Shown here: one piece after another, positions 7,901 to 16,318 of the stretch
Numbering within the stretch: position 1 is the first letter of the stretch
Layout: every line of letters begins with the position of its first letter
NCBI GenBank assembly: GCA_905187815.1
Contig: CAJJJM010000001.1
Span: forward strand, 62,001 to 126,000
Length of the DNA stretch: 64,000 nt
From: an uncultured Methanomassiliicoccaceae archaeon
Lineage (GTDB): Archaea; Thermoplasmatota; Thermoplasmata; Methanomassiliicoccales; Methanomethylophilaceae
Reading direction: 5' to 3'
Made by a program: the position numbers and the translations under genes
The notes under the pieces: generated by a model
Told to the model about the DNA's origin: nothing
The model's database searches: none
What the model saw: the letters and a program-made list of their open reading frames with translations, nothing else

Positions 7901-8671
7901 ATGAAGGCTGTGATTCTTGCCGGGGGATTCGGAACCAGGATTTCCGAGGAGAGCCATCTGAAGCCCAAGCCCATGATCGAGATCGGGGACAAGCCGATCC
8001 TTTGGCACATCATGAAGATCTACGGATCCTATGGAATCACGGATTTCATCATATGTGCCGGTTACAAACAGCACATCATCAAGGAGTACTTCTCGAACTA
8101 CGCGCTGTACAACAGCGATGTCACCTTCGATTTCAGGTCGAACGGCATGACCGTCCACAACAACGAGTCGGAGCCGTGGACTGTGACGATAGCGGACACG
8201 GGGCTCAACACAATGACGGGCGGGCGCGTCAAGCGCATCAGGCGCTTCCTGGACGACGACGAGCCATTCTGCCTGACATACGGGGACGGCGTCACCGACG
8301 CGCCCATCGACAAGGTCGTGGAGTTCCACAGGGCGGCGGGGAAGAAGGCGACCATCCTGGCCGTCCGCCCCGAGGGGCGCTTCGGGACCCTGGACATGGA
8401 CGGAAACGACATCAGGTCATTCAGGGAGAAGAGCATAGACGATGTGGGATGGATTAACGGGGGGTTCATGGTCCTGGACCCATCCGTCATCGACTACATC
8501 GACGGCGATGACACGACCTTCGAGCGCGAGCCCGTGGAGAGGCTCGCGGCCGACGGGGAGCTCAACGCATACAAGCACGACGGGTTCTGGCAGTGCATGG
8601 ACACGATGCGTGACAAAGAGAGGCTGCAGAGGCTCTGGGATTCCGGAGAGGCCCCCTGGAAGCTCTGGTGA
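7901..8671 (+). CDS. rfbF: Glucose-1-phosphate cytidylyltransferase
   Basis: A 256-residue enzyme converting glucose 1-phosphate and CTP to CDP-glucose, the entry to CDP-6-deoxysugars. It has the RfbF signatures AGGFGTRISEES and KPKPMIEIG at the N-terminus, GYKQHIIKEYF near residue 53, and the catalytic LTYGDGVTD near residue 125. GWINGGFMV and the C-terminal FWQCMDTMRDK segment are also typical. Length equals bacterial RfbF. It overlaps or abuts the dehydratase gene downstream and opens a four-gene CDP-sugar operon. Confidence 0.93.
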   Translation: MKAVILAGGFGTRISEESHLKPKPMIEIGDKPILWHIMKIYGSYGITDFIICAGYKQHIIKEYFSNYALYNSDVTFDFRSNGMTVHNNESEPWTVTIADTGLNTMTGGRVKRIRRFLDDDEPFCLTYGDGVTDAPIDKVVEFHRAAGKKATILAVRPEGRFGTLDMDGNDIRSFREKSIDDVGWINGGFMVLDPSVIDYIDGDDTTFEREPVERLAADGELNAYKHDGFWQCMDTMRDKERLQRLWDSGEAPWKLW

Positions 8672-8676
8672 TAGAC

Positions 8677-9726
8677 ATGGCCGACCCCGGTTTCTTCAGA
8701 GGGAAGAGGGTCCTCCTCACGGGGCACACGGGATTCAAGGGCTCCTGGATGTGCGTCCTCCTGGAGGGTATGGGCGCGGAGGTCCACGGGTACTCGCTCG
8801 ATCTCCCTACGGAACCCAGCCTGTACAGCATCGCCGGGGTGGGCGATCTCGTGGATTCGGAGATCGGGGACATACGGGACTTCGACAGGCTGGAGTCGTA
8901 CTACTCCGATGTCGCACCCGACATAGTCATACACATGGCCGCCCAGCCCATCGTCAGGGAGGGGTACAGGGTTCCTCGGTACACGTACGAGACCAACGTG
9001 ATGGGCACTGTCAACATCCTTGAGTGCCAGAGGCTCCACCCCACCGCCAGGTCGTTCCTCAACGTGACGACGGACAAGGTCTACGACAACAACGACACGG
9101 ACCGCTACTACCGCGAATCCGATCCTCTCGACGGGTACGATCCCTACTCCAACTCTAAGAGCTGCTCGGAGCTCGTGACCCACAGCTACCGCAGGAGCTT
9201 TCTGTCGGAAGGCTGCGCCGTGTCCACCGCCAGGGCGGGAAACGTCATCGGAGGCGGGGATTTCGCGAAGGACCGCATCGTTCCGGACTGTGTCGCCGCC
9301 GCCAGGTCCGGGCGCCCCATCGAGCTTCGCAATCCCAACTCGATCCGTCCGTACCAGCACGTCCTGGAGCCCCTCCATGCGTATCTTGAGATCGTACGGG
9401 CGCAGTGGTCCGACAGGTCCAAGGCGGATGCGTACAACGTGGGGCCCAGATCGGAGGACTGTGTCACCACCGGGCGTCTCGCCGACATGTTCTGTGAATG
9501 CTGGGGCAACGGTGCCAGATGGGTCACCAACAACGATGACGGTCCCCATGAGGCCAACTTCCTGAAGCTGGACAGCACACACATACGGGAATCGCTCGGT
9601 TTCGAGCCCAGGTGGCACATAGAGGATGCGGTGGCCAGGACCGTGGAGTGGACCAAGGCGTGGCTCGACGGCGAGGATACGCTTGGCGTAATGAGGGACC
9701 AGATCAAAGCATACGGGGGGATGTGA
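8677..9726 (+). CDS. rfbG: CDP-glucose 4,6-dehydratase
   Basis: A 349-residue short-chain dehydrogenase/reductase (extended type) converting CDP-glucose to CDP-4-keto-6-deoxyglucose. The NAD-binding motif is TGHTGFKG near residue 15. The TTDKVYDN motif carries the catalytic Thr and Asp, and YDPYSNSK gives the Tyr-x3-Lys pair near residue 150; all three are diagnostic of RfbG. I prefer ATG 8677; a GTG at 8668 overlapping the previous stop is the alternative. It follows rfbF directly and overlaps the next gene by one base (TGATG). Confidence 0.93.
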   Translation: MADPGFFRGKRVLLTGHTGFKGSWMCVLLEGMGAEVHGYSLDLPTEPSLYSIAGVGDLVDSEIGDIRDFDRLESYYSDVAPDIVIHMAAQPIVREGYRVPRYTYETNVMGTVNILECQRLHPTARSFLNVTTDKVYDNNDTDRYYRESDPLDGYDPYSNSKSCSELVTHSYRRSFLSEGCAVSTARAGNVIGGGDFAKDRIVPDCVAAARSGRPIELRNPNSIRPYQHVLEPLHAYLEIVRAQWSDRSKADAYNVGPRSEDCVTTGRLADMFCECWGNGARWVTNNDDGPHEANFLKLDSTHIRESLGFEPRWHIEDAVARTVEWTKAWLDGEDTLGVMRDQIKAYGGM

Positions 9727-10640
9727 TGGAGTCAGCCATCGTCACCGGTGCGAACGGGTTCGTTGGCAGCGCCCTGGTCAGGGAGCTCCTCGACAACGGC
9801 ATGGAGGTCTATGCCGCGGTCCACGGGGGCAACCGTTCCAATCTTCCGGATGCCAAGGGCCTTCATGTGGTCGATTTCGATCTGTCGGATGCGGCGGGGC
9901 TCACAGGCAAGATTCCTTTCGGGGCTTGCGACACGTTCTACGACTTCGCTTGGGACGGGTCCGCCGGCCCCAAGCGCGCCGATGTGGGCCTCCAACTGGA
10001 CAACGTCCGGTGGACCGTCGATGCCCTGAGGGTTTCGAAGGAGCTTGGATGCGATCGCTTTCTGCACGCCGGGTCGATAATGGAGCATGAGACCATGGCG
10101 GCCGGATACAGGGACGGGAACCGTCCCGGACAGGGCTACATCTACGGGTGCGGAAAGGTCGCGGCGCACATCATGTGCATGGCGGTCGCCGCAGAGATGG
10201 GTGTGGATCTGGTGTGGCCCGAGATCACCAACGCATACGGTCCGGGAGAACGCAGCCCCAGGCTTGTCAACACGACTATCCGCAAGTGCATTGATGGGGT
10301 CTCACCTCAGTTCACATCTGGAACGCAGAACTACGACTTCGTCTACATCGACGATGCCGCCCGTGCGTTCCGCCTCATCGGTGAGCACGGCGAGCCGTTC
10401 ACAGAGTATCTGATAGGTAGTTCCACCGCCAGACCGCTCAGGGAGTTCCTCATGGAGATGCACGACTCAATAGCGCCGGATCTGGAGTTCGTCTTCGGGG
10501 ACGTGCCGTTCACCGGTGTGGATCTGCCGCTGTCGTATTTCGACTGCTCCAAGACGGAGCTCGACACAGGGTTCAGGGCGCAGGTGTCGTTCGCCGAGGG
10601 GTGCAGACGCACCAGGGATTGGATTATCAGGGAGGGATGA
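9726..10640 (+). CDS. NAD-dependent epimerase/reductase for a CDP-4-keto-6-deoxysugar
   Basis: A 304-residue extended SDR protein. The N-terminus has TGANGFVG (nucleotide binding). GSIMEHE supplies the active-site Ser region near residue 115, and IYGCGK gives the Tyr-x3-Lys pair near residue 140. Position between CDP-glucose dehydratase and a 3,5-epimerase suggests that it reduces or epimerises the CDP-4-keto-6-deoxyhexose. The most similar known scheme is the four-step CDP-6-deoxy-L-altrose route, but the exact product cannot be read from the sequence. It begins at ATG 9726 inside the previous stop. Confidence 0.8.
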   Translation: MESAIVTGANGFVGSALVRELLDNGMEVYAAVHGGNRSNLPDAKGLHVVDFDLSDAAGLTGKIPFGACDTFYDFAWDGSAGPKRADVGLQLDNVRWTVDALRVSKELGCDRFLHAGSIMEHETMAAGYRDGNRPGQGYIYGCGKVAAHIMCMAVAAEMGVDLVWPEITNAYGPGERSPRLVNTTIRKCIDGVSPQFTSGTQNYDFVYIDDAARAFRLIGEHGEPFTEYLIGSSTARPLREFLMEMHDSIAPDLEFVFGDVPFTGVDLPLSYFDCSKTELDTGFRAQVSFAEGCRRTRDWIIREG

Positions 10641-10641
10641 C

Positions 10642-11217
10642 ATGGTTCAACCGTTCGAGTTCAAGGAGACCGGTATCGCGGGCCTCATCGAGGTCACGCC
10701 GTTCAACGCAGATGACAACAGAGGCTGCTTTACGAAGGACTACTCCAAGGAGGTCTTCGAGGCGCACGGGATCAAGCACGATCTGGCGGAGGTCTTCTAT
10801 ACCACAAGCCACAAGGGTGTGGTCCGCGCCCTTCATTTCCAGAGGGTGATACAGCAGCCAAAGCTGGTCAGATGCATTTACGGCCATGTGTGGGATGTGG
10901 TCGTCGACCTGAGGAGAGACAGCCCCACCTTCAGGAAATGGATCGCGTTCGATTTGGTCGGCGAGAGGCACAACGAGATCCTGGTCCCGGCGGGATGCGC
11001 CCATGGATACCTGGTGCTGGAGGATTCGATCGTGTCCTACAAGTGCGCCGAGAAGTTCTACGGCGAGTACGATGACGGGATAGTCTGGAACGACCCGGAC
11101 CTCGCCGTCGAATGGCCACTGGACCTGATCGGGGGAGAGGGGAACGTGATCCTCTCCGACAAGGATCTGCACCTTCAGACATTCTCCGAGTTCATGGAGA
11201 GATACGGCGGTTTCTGA
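10642..11217 (+). CDS. RmlC-like 4-keto-6-deoxysugar 3,5-epimerase
   Basis: A 191-residue cupin enzyme of the RmlC family, which epimerises C3 and C5 of nucleotide-linked 4-keto-6-deoxyhexoses. The catalytic His is in VRALHFQ near residue 64, with KLVRCIYG, DVVVDLRRDSPT, the AHGYLVL strand and WNDPDLAVEWP around it, all canonical. The Gly of the usual LRGLHYQ is Ala here. The gene starts one base after the preceding stop behind GGGAGG. In this operon its substrate is probably a CDP-sugar rather than dTDP-4-keto-rhamnose, since no RmlA or RmlB is nearby. Confidence 0.87.
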   Translation: MVQPFEFKETGIAGLIEVTPFNADDNRGCFTKDYSKEVFEAHGIKHDLAEVFYTTSHKGVVRALHFQRVIQQPKLVRCIYGHVWDVVVDLRRDSPTFRKWIAFDLVGERHNEILVPAGCAHGYLVLEDSIVSYKCAEKFYGEYDDGIVWNDPDLAVEWPLDLIGGEGNVILSDKDLHLQTFSEFMERYGGF

Positions 11218-11218
11218 C

Positions 11219-12352
11219 ATGAGGTATCTCGTAGTCGGCTGCGGGCTGTCCGGTGGCGTCGTCGCACGCGAACTCGCCGAGAGAGGGCACAGCGTGACCA
11301 TCTGGGAGCGTCGCGACCACATCGGCGGCAACATGTACGACTACTTGGACCCGGAGAGCGGGTACCTGGTTCAGAAGTACGGTCCCCACACCTTCCACAC
11401 ATCGGACAAGGCGCTGTACGACTACATGAGGAGGTTCTCCGACTGGGACGAGTACATCCTGAGATGCGGGGCGGTATGGGACGGCGAGTACACACCCGCC
11501 CCGTTCAACTTCGAGACCATCGACCGTTTCTTCAGCCCGGAGGAGGCGGAGGAGATCAAGGCCCACATATCCGCAAGGTATCCGGGGCAGGAGACGGTCA
11601 CAGTGGTGGAGGCACTGGAGTCGGATGATCCCGTGATCCGGAGGTATGCGGAGTACCTCTTCGAGAAGGATTACCGCCCATACACATCCAAACAGTGGGG
11701 CATACCACCCTCCGAGATCGACCCCAGCGTCCTGAAGAGGGTCCCGCTGCGCATGTCCTACGGCGACAGGTACTTCGATGACACGTATCAGGTCATGCCC
11801 AGGACGACTTTCAAGGGATTCTTCGACAGGCTGTTGGACCATCCGAACATCGAGGTCCGTCTCGGCATGGATGCATTGGAGCACATGACCGTGGAGGGTG
11901 ACAGAATCGTGGTGGATTGCATGCCCGACGCGCATGTGGTGTACACCGGGGCATTGGACGAGCTGTTCGGGCTCGTCCACGGGAGGCTGCCATACCGCTC
12001 GCTGGTCTTCGAGTTCCGCCGCTCCGAGGATGCTTCCTTCCAACCGGCTCCTGTGGTCGCATACCCGTCCGATCCGGAGATCGTCCGTATAACCGAATAC
12101 ACCAAGCTTCCAGTTCAGAGGGGCGAAGGTACCGTATACGCGCTGGAGCGCTCGATGGAATACGAGCCCGGCAAAGGCCTGGAGCCGTACTATCCGGTAC
12201 TGACTGACCAGAGCAAGGAGCTCTATGCGAAGTACAAGGGTATGGCGGAGTCCATCAGCAACCTGTCGTTCTGCGGGAGACTCGCAGATTTCAGGTACTA
12301 CAACATGGATCAGGCGCTGAGGCGCGCCCTGGATCTGGCGGGGACGCTGTGA
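11219..12352 (+). CDS. glf: UDP-galactopyranose mutase
   Basis: A 377-residue FAD enzyme interconverting UDP-galactopyranose and UDP-galactofuranose. The FAD-binding VGCGLSG motif is at residues 5-11, followed by the GGNMYDY motif, GPHTFHT near residue 60, the KQWG motif near residue 160, and the C-terminal RLADFRYYNMDQ motif that binds FAD in all Glf proteins. Full length. It starts one base after the epimerase and its stop abuts the stop of the convergent GT4 gene. It implies galactofuranose in the glycan. Confidence 0.95.
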   Translation: MRYLVVGCGLSGGVVARELAERGHSVTIWERRDHIGGNMYDYLDPESGYLVQKYGPHTFHTSDKALYDYMRRFSDWDEYILRCGAVWDGEYTPAPFNFETIDRFFSPEEAEEIKAHISARYPGQETVTVVEALESDDPVIRRYAEYLFEKDYRPYTSKQWGIPPSEIDPSVLKRVPLRMSYGDRYFDDTYQVMPRTTFKGFFDRLLDHPNIEVRLGMDALEHMTVEGDRIVVDCMPDAHVVYTGALDELFGLVHGRLPYRSLVFEFRRSEDASFQPAPVVAYPSDPEIVRITEYTKLPVQRGEGTVYALERSMEYEPGKGLEPYYPVLTDQSKELYAKYKGMAESISNLSFCGRLADFRYYNMDQALRRALDLAGTL

Positions 12353-13516
12353 TCAGGACCTGCCCTCAGCGAGACGCTTCTTCTTCGCCTCGATCACGGA
12401 CTCGTACAGCTCCACCAGCTTCCTGGCGCTGCTGTCCTCGGAGTACGACTTGGCACGCTCCATGGCCGCATCCCTTATCCTGTCGTCCTTGCTGATCTCG
12501 AGGGCCTCGGTCACGCGTTTGGCCATATCCTCTATCCCGCCGTCGAACAGGAACCCGTTCTCGTTGTCGATGATGATCTCCTTGAACGCCCTGACGTTCG
12601 GGACGACTATCGGCACCCTGCAGGCCATCGCCTCCATCAGGCTGAGGCCCTGGGTCTCGAACCTGGATGCGGAGACGCACACCTGGACCATGGTGTAGTA
12701 CTTCGGGAGGTCCTCTCTCTTGACCATTCCTATGAGGTGGACTCTGTCCTCCTGATGCTCGTCCTTGATGACCTGGGCGATGTATTCGCTGGCGGGGCCG
12801 TCGCCGTCTATGATGAGGTCCACATCGTCCGGCAGGTATCTGAGGGATTGGACGACCTGCTCCACATGCTTCTCGAACGAGAGCCTCCCGACGCACATGA
12901 TCACCCTTTTTCCGACGAGGTTCATGGACTCCCGGAGCCCTTCGGGTTCCTCCATAGGGTGGAACATGTCCGTGTCGACGCCTGCGGTGATGACCCTGGA
13001 CTGCCTGGGTTTGACGCCCTCGGCCTCGAGCTCCTCCAGGATGGGGGTGGTGAACGATACCACGGCATCGGAACGGTTCAGGAGCTGTCTCAGATACACC
13101 CAGGACAGCTTCTCCATGGTCTTCACCGGCAGTTTGATGGGCAGATAGTACTTCATCGCGTCCGTCACCATGGTTCCCATGGTCACGACATACGGGACCT
13201 TGAGGCTGTGGGCGGCAAGGAACCCCTTCAGGGCCATCAGCGTCAGACCGTGCGAGTGGACCACATCCGGTTTGATCTCCTCGAACACCTTCTTGGTGTG
13301 CGAGGGGTAGACCGGGACGAAATAGCCCTTGTACGATGAGAACGACTTGGATTTGAAGTAGTAGACGCCCTCGATCCTATGCTCCTCTCCGGGGTCGGGA
13401 GCCACGATGAACACCTCGTGTCCGAGCCTCTCCAGGCACTTCTTCTCGGAGTCGACCACGAACACCATTCCGTCGACCGTGGGGTGGTAGCTGTCTGTAA
13501 GAAGGATAATGCGCAC
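12353..13516 (-). CDS. GT4 family glycosyltransferase
   Basis: A 387-residue GT-B enzyme on the opposite strand to the sugar operon, convergent with glf. The N-terminal domain begins with LLTDSYHPTVDG and contains VVHSHGLTLM (acceptor-site His) near residue 86. The C-terminal domain has CVGRLSFEKH near residue 212, IDGDGPASEY, and the EX7E element in FETQGLSLMEA near residue 292. The N-terminal half resembles monoglucosyl- or mannosyl-diacylglycerol and phosphatidylinositol mannosyltransferases, so a lipid acceptor is possible. Confidence is high for the family and low for the substrate. Confidence 0.88.
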   Translation of the reverse strand: MRIILLTDSYHPTVDGMVFVVDSEKKCLERLGHEVFIVAPDPGEEHRIEGVYYFKSKSFSSYKGYFVPVYPSHTKKVFEEIKPDVVHSHGLTLMALKGFLAAHSLKVPYVVTMGTMVTDAMKYYLPIKLPVKTMEKLSWVYLRQLLNRSDAVVSFTTPILEELEAEGVKPRQSRVITAGVDTDMFHPMEEPEGLRESMNLVGKRVIMCVGRLSFEKHVEQVVQSLRYLPDDVDLIIDGDGPASEYIAQVIKDEHQEDRVHLIGMVKREDLPKYYTMVQVCVSASRFETQGLSLMEAMACRVPIVVPNVRAFKEIIIDNENGFLFDGGIEDMAKRVTEALEISKDDRIRDAAMERAKSYSEDSSARKLVELYESVIEAKKKRLAEGRS

Positions 13517-13577
13517 GTCCTCACCTCGGCAGCGGATTAACGAGGCCGTAGGTATAGTTTGTCACGCGGATAGCCCT

Positions 13578-13585
13578 TATATTCA
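13578..13585 (+). promoter_or_regulatory. TATA box for the ACT-domain gene
   Basis: TTATATTC is centred about 30 bases before ATG 13612, so the leader is only a few bases at most. Confidence 0.5.
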
Positions 13586-13611
13586 GCATCTGCAATTCCG
13601 CAGCGGTTAAC

Positions 13612-13974
13612 ATGCACGTCATCTCACTCATCGTCAAGAACGAATTCGGTGTCATGCAGAGGGTCATGGGTGAGTTCACCCGCAACAAGATCAACGTCGA
13701 GACGATCGTTGTCGGGAAGTGTGAGATCCCTGGCAAATCGAGGATGGTCCTCTCTGTCATCAGCCATGATGCCGCCGTCACCGCCATAGGGAGGCTCCAG
13801 AAGCTCCAGGACGTCTACGATGTGGATCTCGTTCCAGAGTCTGGCCAGTCCGCATACGCGCTGCTCTCCACATCCAATGGCAACGTCGGTGTCGTCGGAG
13901 GCTCCGATCAGGTCGAGGAGCTCATCGAGCGCAGCAAGCCAGAGAGGTACGTCAAGGCTCTGAACGCCCTCTGA
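13612..13974 (+). CDS. ACT-domain protein, acetolactate synthase small-subunit-like
   Basis: A 120-residue protein whose first 75 residues form an ACT domain of the IlvH/IlvN type: HVISLIVKNEFGVMQRV, then INVETIVVG and a SRMVLSV strand. Such subunits give valine feedback control of acetolactate synthase. It is shorter than the usual 160-170 residues and the C-terminal half is reduced, and no catalytic large subunit gene is in the window. The branched-chain aminotransferase lies 2.3 kb downstream, which supports a link to branched-chain amino acid synthesis. Confidence 0.72.
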   Translation: MHVISLIVKNEFGVMQRVMGEFTRNKINVETIVVGKCEIPGKSRMVLSVISHDAAVTAIGRLQKLQDVYDVDLVPESGQSAYALLSTSNGNVGVVGGSDQVEELIERSKPERYVKALNAL

Positions 13975-13979
13975 CGACG

Positions 13980-14000
13980 GTGCCTCGGGTTCCGAGGCAC
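13980..14000 (+). terminator. Hairpin downstream of the ACT gene
   Basis: GTGCCTCGG and CCGAGGCAC form a perfect 9-bp stem with a 3-base loop, 6 bases after the stop codon, followed by a moderately T-rich stretch. It is likely a transcription terminator or 3' processing element. Confidence 0.6.
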
Positions 14001-14087
14001 ATTCGGTCTTTATATTTCACATCCATGTCGAAATATGTCACGCTTGCAATGTGCCAGCGTGCGTTTTAGAGTAAGGTGTTGAAATCT

Positions 14088-14097
14088 CTATATATGA
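14088..14097 (+). promoter_or_regulatory. TATA box of the heptose operon
   Basis: CTATATATGA lies about 80 bases before the start at 14173, predicting a leader of roughly 50 bases that ends in the ribosome site AGGTGG (14163-14168). Confidence 0.55.
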
Positions 14098-14172
14098 GTA
14101 AACCGTAGAACGCGCAATCGATTCCAGCGATGTCGCAGAGGCGCACGGACCCTCTGTGAACCAGGTGGTAAG

Positions 14173-15189
14173 ATGGATGGGATACATTTCAGAGCAAGGG
14201 CCCCTCTCAGAATCGGGTTGGCAGGAGGCGGGACCGATGTCGAGCCGTACGCTTCGAAAAAGGGCGGAGCGGTTTTCAACACAACGATCAACAGGTACGC
14301 CTATTGTACCATCACGCCTACCAACGACCATTCGATGTCCATCCATTCCACGGACTACGGGAAGTTCGAAGCTCCATTGGACGGAGGCCCACTTGCGCTC
14401 GATGGGAACATGGATCTCATCAAAGCCGTCACCAATCATTTCAACATCACGGACGGGTTCAGGATGTTCCTGCAATCCGAAGCGCCGCCGGGTTCCGGTC
14501 TGGGGGGATCCTCGACCGTGATCGTGTCAATCATCGCGGCGATGTGCGAGTGGCAGGGGATCAAGCTCACCAGCATGGAGATGGCGCGTCTCGCCTACAA
14601 GCTGGAGAGGGAGGACATCGGCCTCAAGGGAGGCAAGCAGGACCAGTATGCCGCGGTCTTCGGCGGATTCAACCTGATGAAGTTCAACAAGCAGGGTGTG
14701 GATGTTAACCGCGTGAAGATAGGTGTCGACACGAAGAACGAACTGCAGTACAGTTCGCTCCTCTGCTACACCGGGAATCCCCGCGAGTCTGCGAAGATCA
14801 TCGAGAGCCAGGTCGAGAAGTTCAACAAAGGTCAGAACGAGGAGGCTCTCGACAAGTCCGTGGAGATAGCGCTGTCGATGACTGCTGCTCTCGAGAGAGG
14901 GGACATCGTAACGGCGGGAGAGCTCCTCGACGAATCCTGGATCTACAAGAAGCAGTTCTCCAGCAAGATCTCCAATCCCCACATCGACGCCCTGTATGAT
15001 GCCGCCAAGGAGGAGGGGGCCATCGGAGGCAAGGTCTCCGGAGCCGGAGGTGGCGGTTTCATGTACTTCATATGCAAATACGACCGCAAATACAGTGTGG
15101 CCAAGAGGCTCCAGGCGATGGGCGCAAAGGTCACCGATTTCATGTTCGAGCCGGAGGGCGTGATCTCATGGAGGTATCCCAATGAATGA
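14173..15189 (+). CDS. hddA: D-glycero-alpha-D-manno-heptose 7-phosphate kinase (GHMP family)
   Basis: A 338-residue GHMP kinase that phosphorylates heptose 7-phosphate at C1. The N-terminus has APLRIGLAGGGTDVEPYA, diagnostic for the HddA group; the ATP loop is PPGSGLGGSS near residue 100; the third motif is KVSGAGGGGFM near residue 290. The start follows AGGTGG with 4-base spacing. It overlaps the next gene, a GmhA-GmhB fusion, by 8 bases, so the three activities of the heptose 1-phosphate pathway are in one transcript. The strong context makes HddA preferable to a fucokinase-like assignment. Confidence 0.9.
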   Translation: MDGIHFRARAPLRIGLAGGGTDVEPYASKKGGAVFNTTINRYAYCTITPTNDHSMSIHSTDYGKFEAPLDGGPLALDGNMDLIKAVTNHFNITDGFRMFLQSEAPPGSGLGGSSTVIVSIIAAMCEWQGIKLTSMEMARLAYKLEREDIGLKGGKQDQYAAVFGGFNLMKFNKQGVDVNRVKIGVDTKNELQYSSLLCYTGNPRESAKIIESQVEKFNKGQNEEALDKSVEIALSMTAALERGDIVTAGELLDESWIYKKQFSSKISNPHIDALYDAAKEEGAIGGKVSGAGGGGFMYFICKYDRKYSVAKRLQAMGAKVTDFMFEPEGVISWRYPNE

Positions 15190-16216
15190 GGAGATTTCAG
15201 CCGAGCTGAAGAGGAGCGCAGACACGATTTCCAGGATTGATCCAGCACAGATTAGGAAGGCCGCGGACATCCTGATTGAGGCTTTCAGGAACGGTGGCCA
15301 GGCGATCTTCATGGGAAACGGCGGTTCCTCAGCCGACGCCCAGCATATCGCAGCCGAGTTTTCCGGCAGGTACATGCTCGAGCGCCCGGCGCTTCCGGGG
15401 GTCTGCCTCTCCAACATCGCGCCCGTCACAGCCATCGGGAACGACTACAGCTACGATCTTGTTTTCAAGAGGCAGATCGAGGGCATCTGCAGGAAAGGGG
15501 ATGTGGTCATAGGCATGTCCACATCCGGCAACTCCAAGAACGTCATCCTGGCGATGGAGGCCGCGAAGGAGCGCGGCGCCATAACGATATCCTTCACCGG
15601 CGACGGCGGGAAGATGAGGGAGATCGCCGACCATGCGGTCGTGATCCCGTCCAAGGAGACCCCCCGTATCCAGGAGGGGTACCTCTGCGCGTGCCACACG
15701 ATGTGCGGCATCGTCGAGAGGGAGCTGTTCGGCCAGCGAGCGGTGCTCATCGACCGTGACGACACCATCGCCAAGGACGTCCCGTATTGTGACGATCCCG
15801 CAAAGTTCGAGCTGTACGAACACGTGCCTCCAGCGATCAAGAGGCTCAACGACGCTGGATACAAGGTCATAGTGGTGACCAACCAGTCTGGGATAGGGCG
15901 CGGGTACTTCACCGAGGAGACCCTCTCGCGCATCCATGGCAAGATGATCCGCACAGTCGAGGCCGCCGGAGGCAGGATAGACGACGTGTTCCATTGTCCT
16001 CACACCCCCGATGACCACTGCTCTTGCAGGAAGCCCGAGGTGGGCATGGGTCTCGCGGCCATCTCCAAGCATTCTATCAATCCCCGCATCTCGTTCATGG
16101 TCGGCGACCACGAGAAGGACATGGAGTTCGGCCGTCGTCTCGGGTTCAGATGCATACAGGTTTCGGAATCGTTCACGTTCTCCGATGCCGTGGATGAGAT
16201 CCTCCGTTCACCGTGA
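15182..16216 (+). CDS. gmhAB: Fused sedoheptulose-7-phosphate isomerase / heptose 1,7-bisphosphate phosphatase
   Basis: A 344-residue bifunctional protein. Residues 1-184 are a SIS-type GmhA: MGNGGSSADAQHIAAEF, then GMSTSGNSKNV, and a C-terminal helix with the catalytic CHTMCGIVE segment. Residues 186-344 are a HAD-family GmhB: the nucleophile motif LIDRDDT, VVTNQSGIGRGYF, the zinc loop CPHTPDDHCSCRKP and MVGDHEKDMEFG. Together with HddA it would turn sedoheptulose 7-phosphate into heptose 1-phosphate. The two domains are normally separate genes; here they are joined with almost no linker. Confidence 0.92.
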   Translation: MNEEISAELKRSADTISRIDPAQIRKAADILIEAFRNGGQAIFMGNGGSSADAQHIAAEFSGRYMLERPALPGVCLSNIAPVTAIGNDYSYDLVFKRQIEGICRKGDVVIGMSTSGNSKNVILAMEAAKERGAITISFTGDGGKMREIADHAVVIPSKETPRIQEGYLCACHTMCGIVERELFGQRAVLIDRDDTIAKDVPYCDDPAKFELYEHVPPAIKRLNDAGYKVIVVTNQSGIGRGYFTEETLSRIHGKMIRTVEAAGGRIDDVFHCPHTPDDHCSCRKPEVGMGLAAISKHSINPRISFMVGDHEKDMEFGRRLGFRCIQVSESFTFSDAVDEILRSP

Positions 16217-16318
16217 GACGGCACTCGTCGCAATAACGTGTAAATAACGAAACGAACGTGCACTTTTCTAAACAGGGGACCGAACGTCCCTTGGTCGATT
16301 CATCTCCAAGGTGATTCT

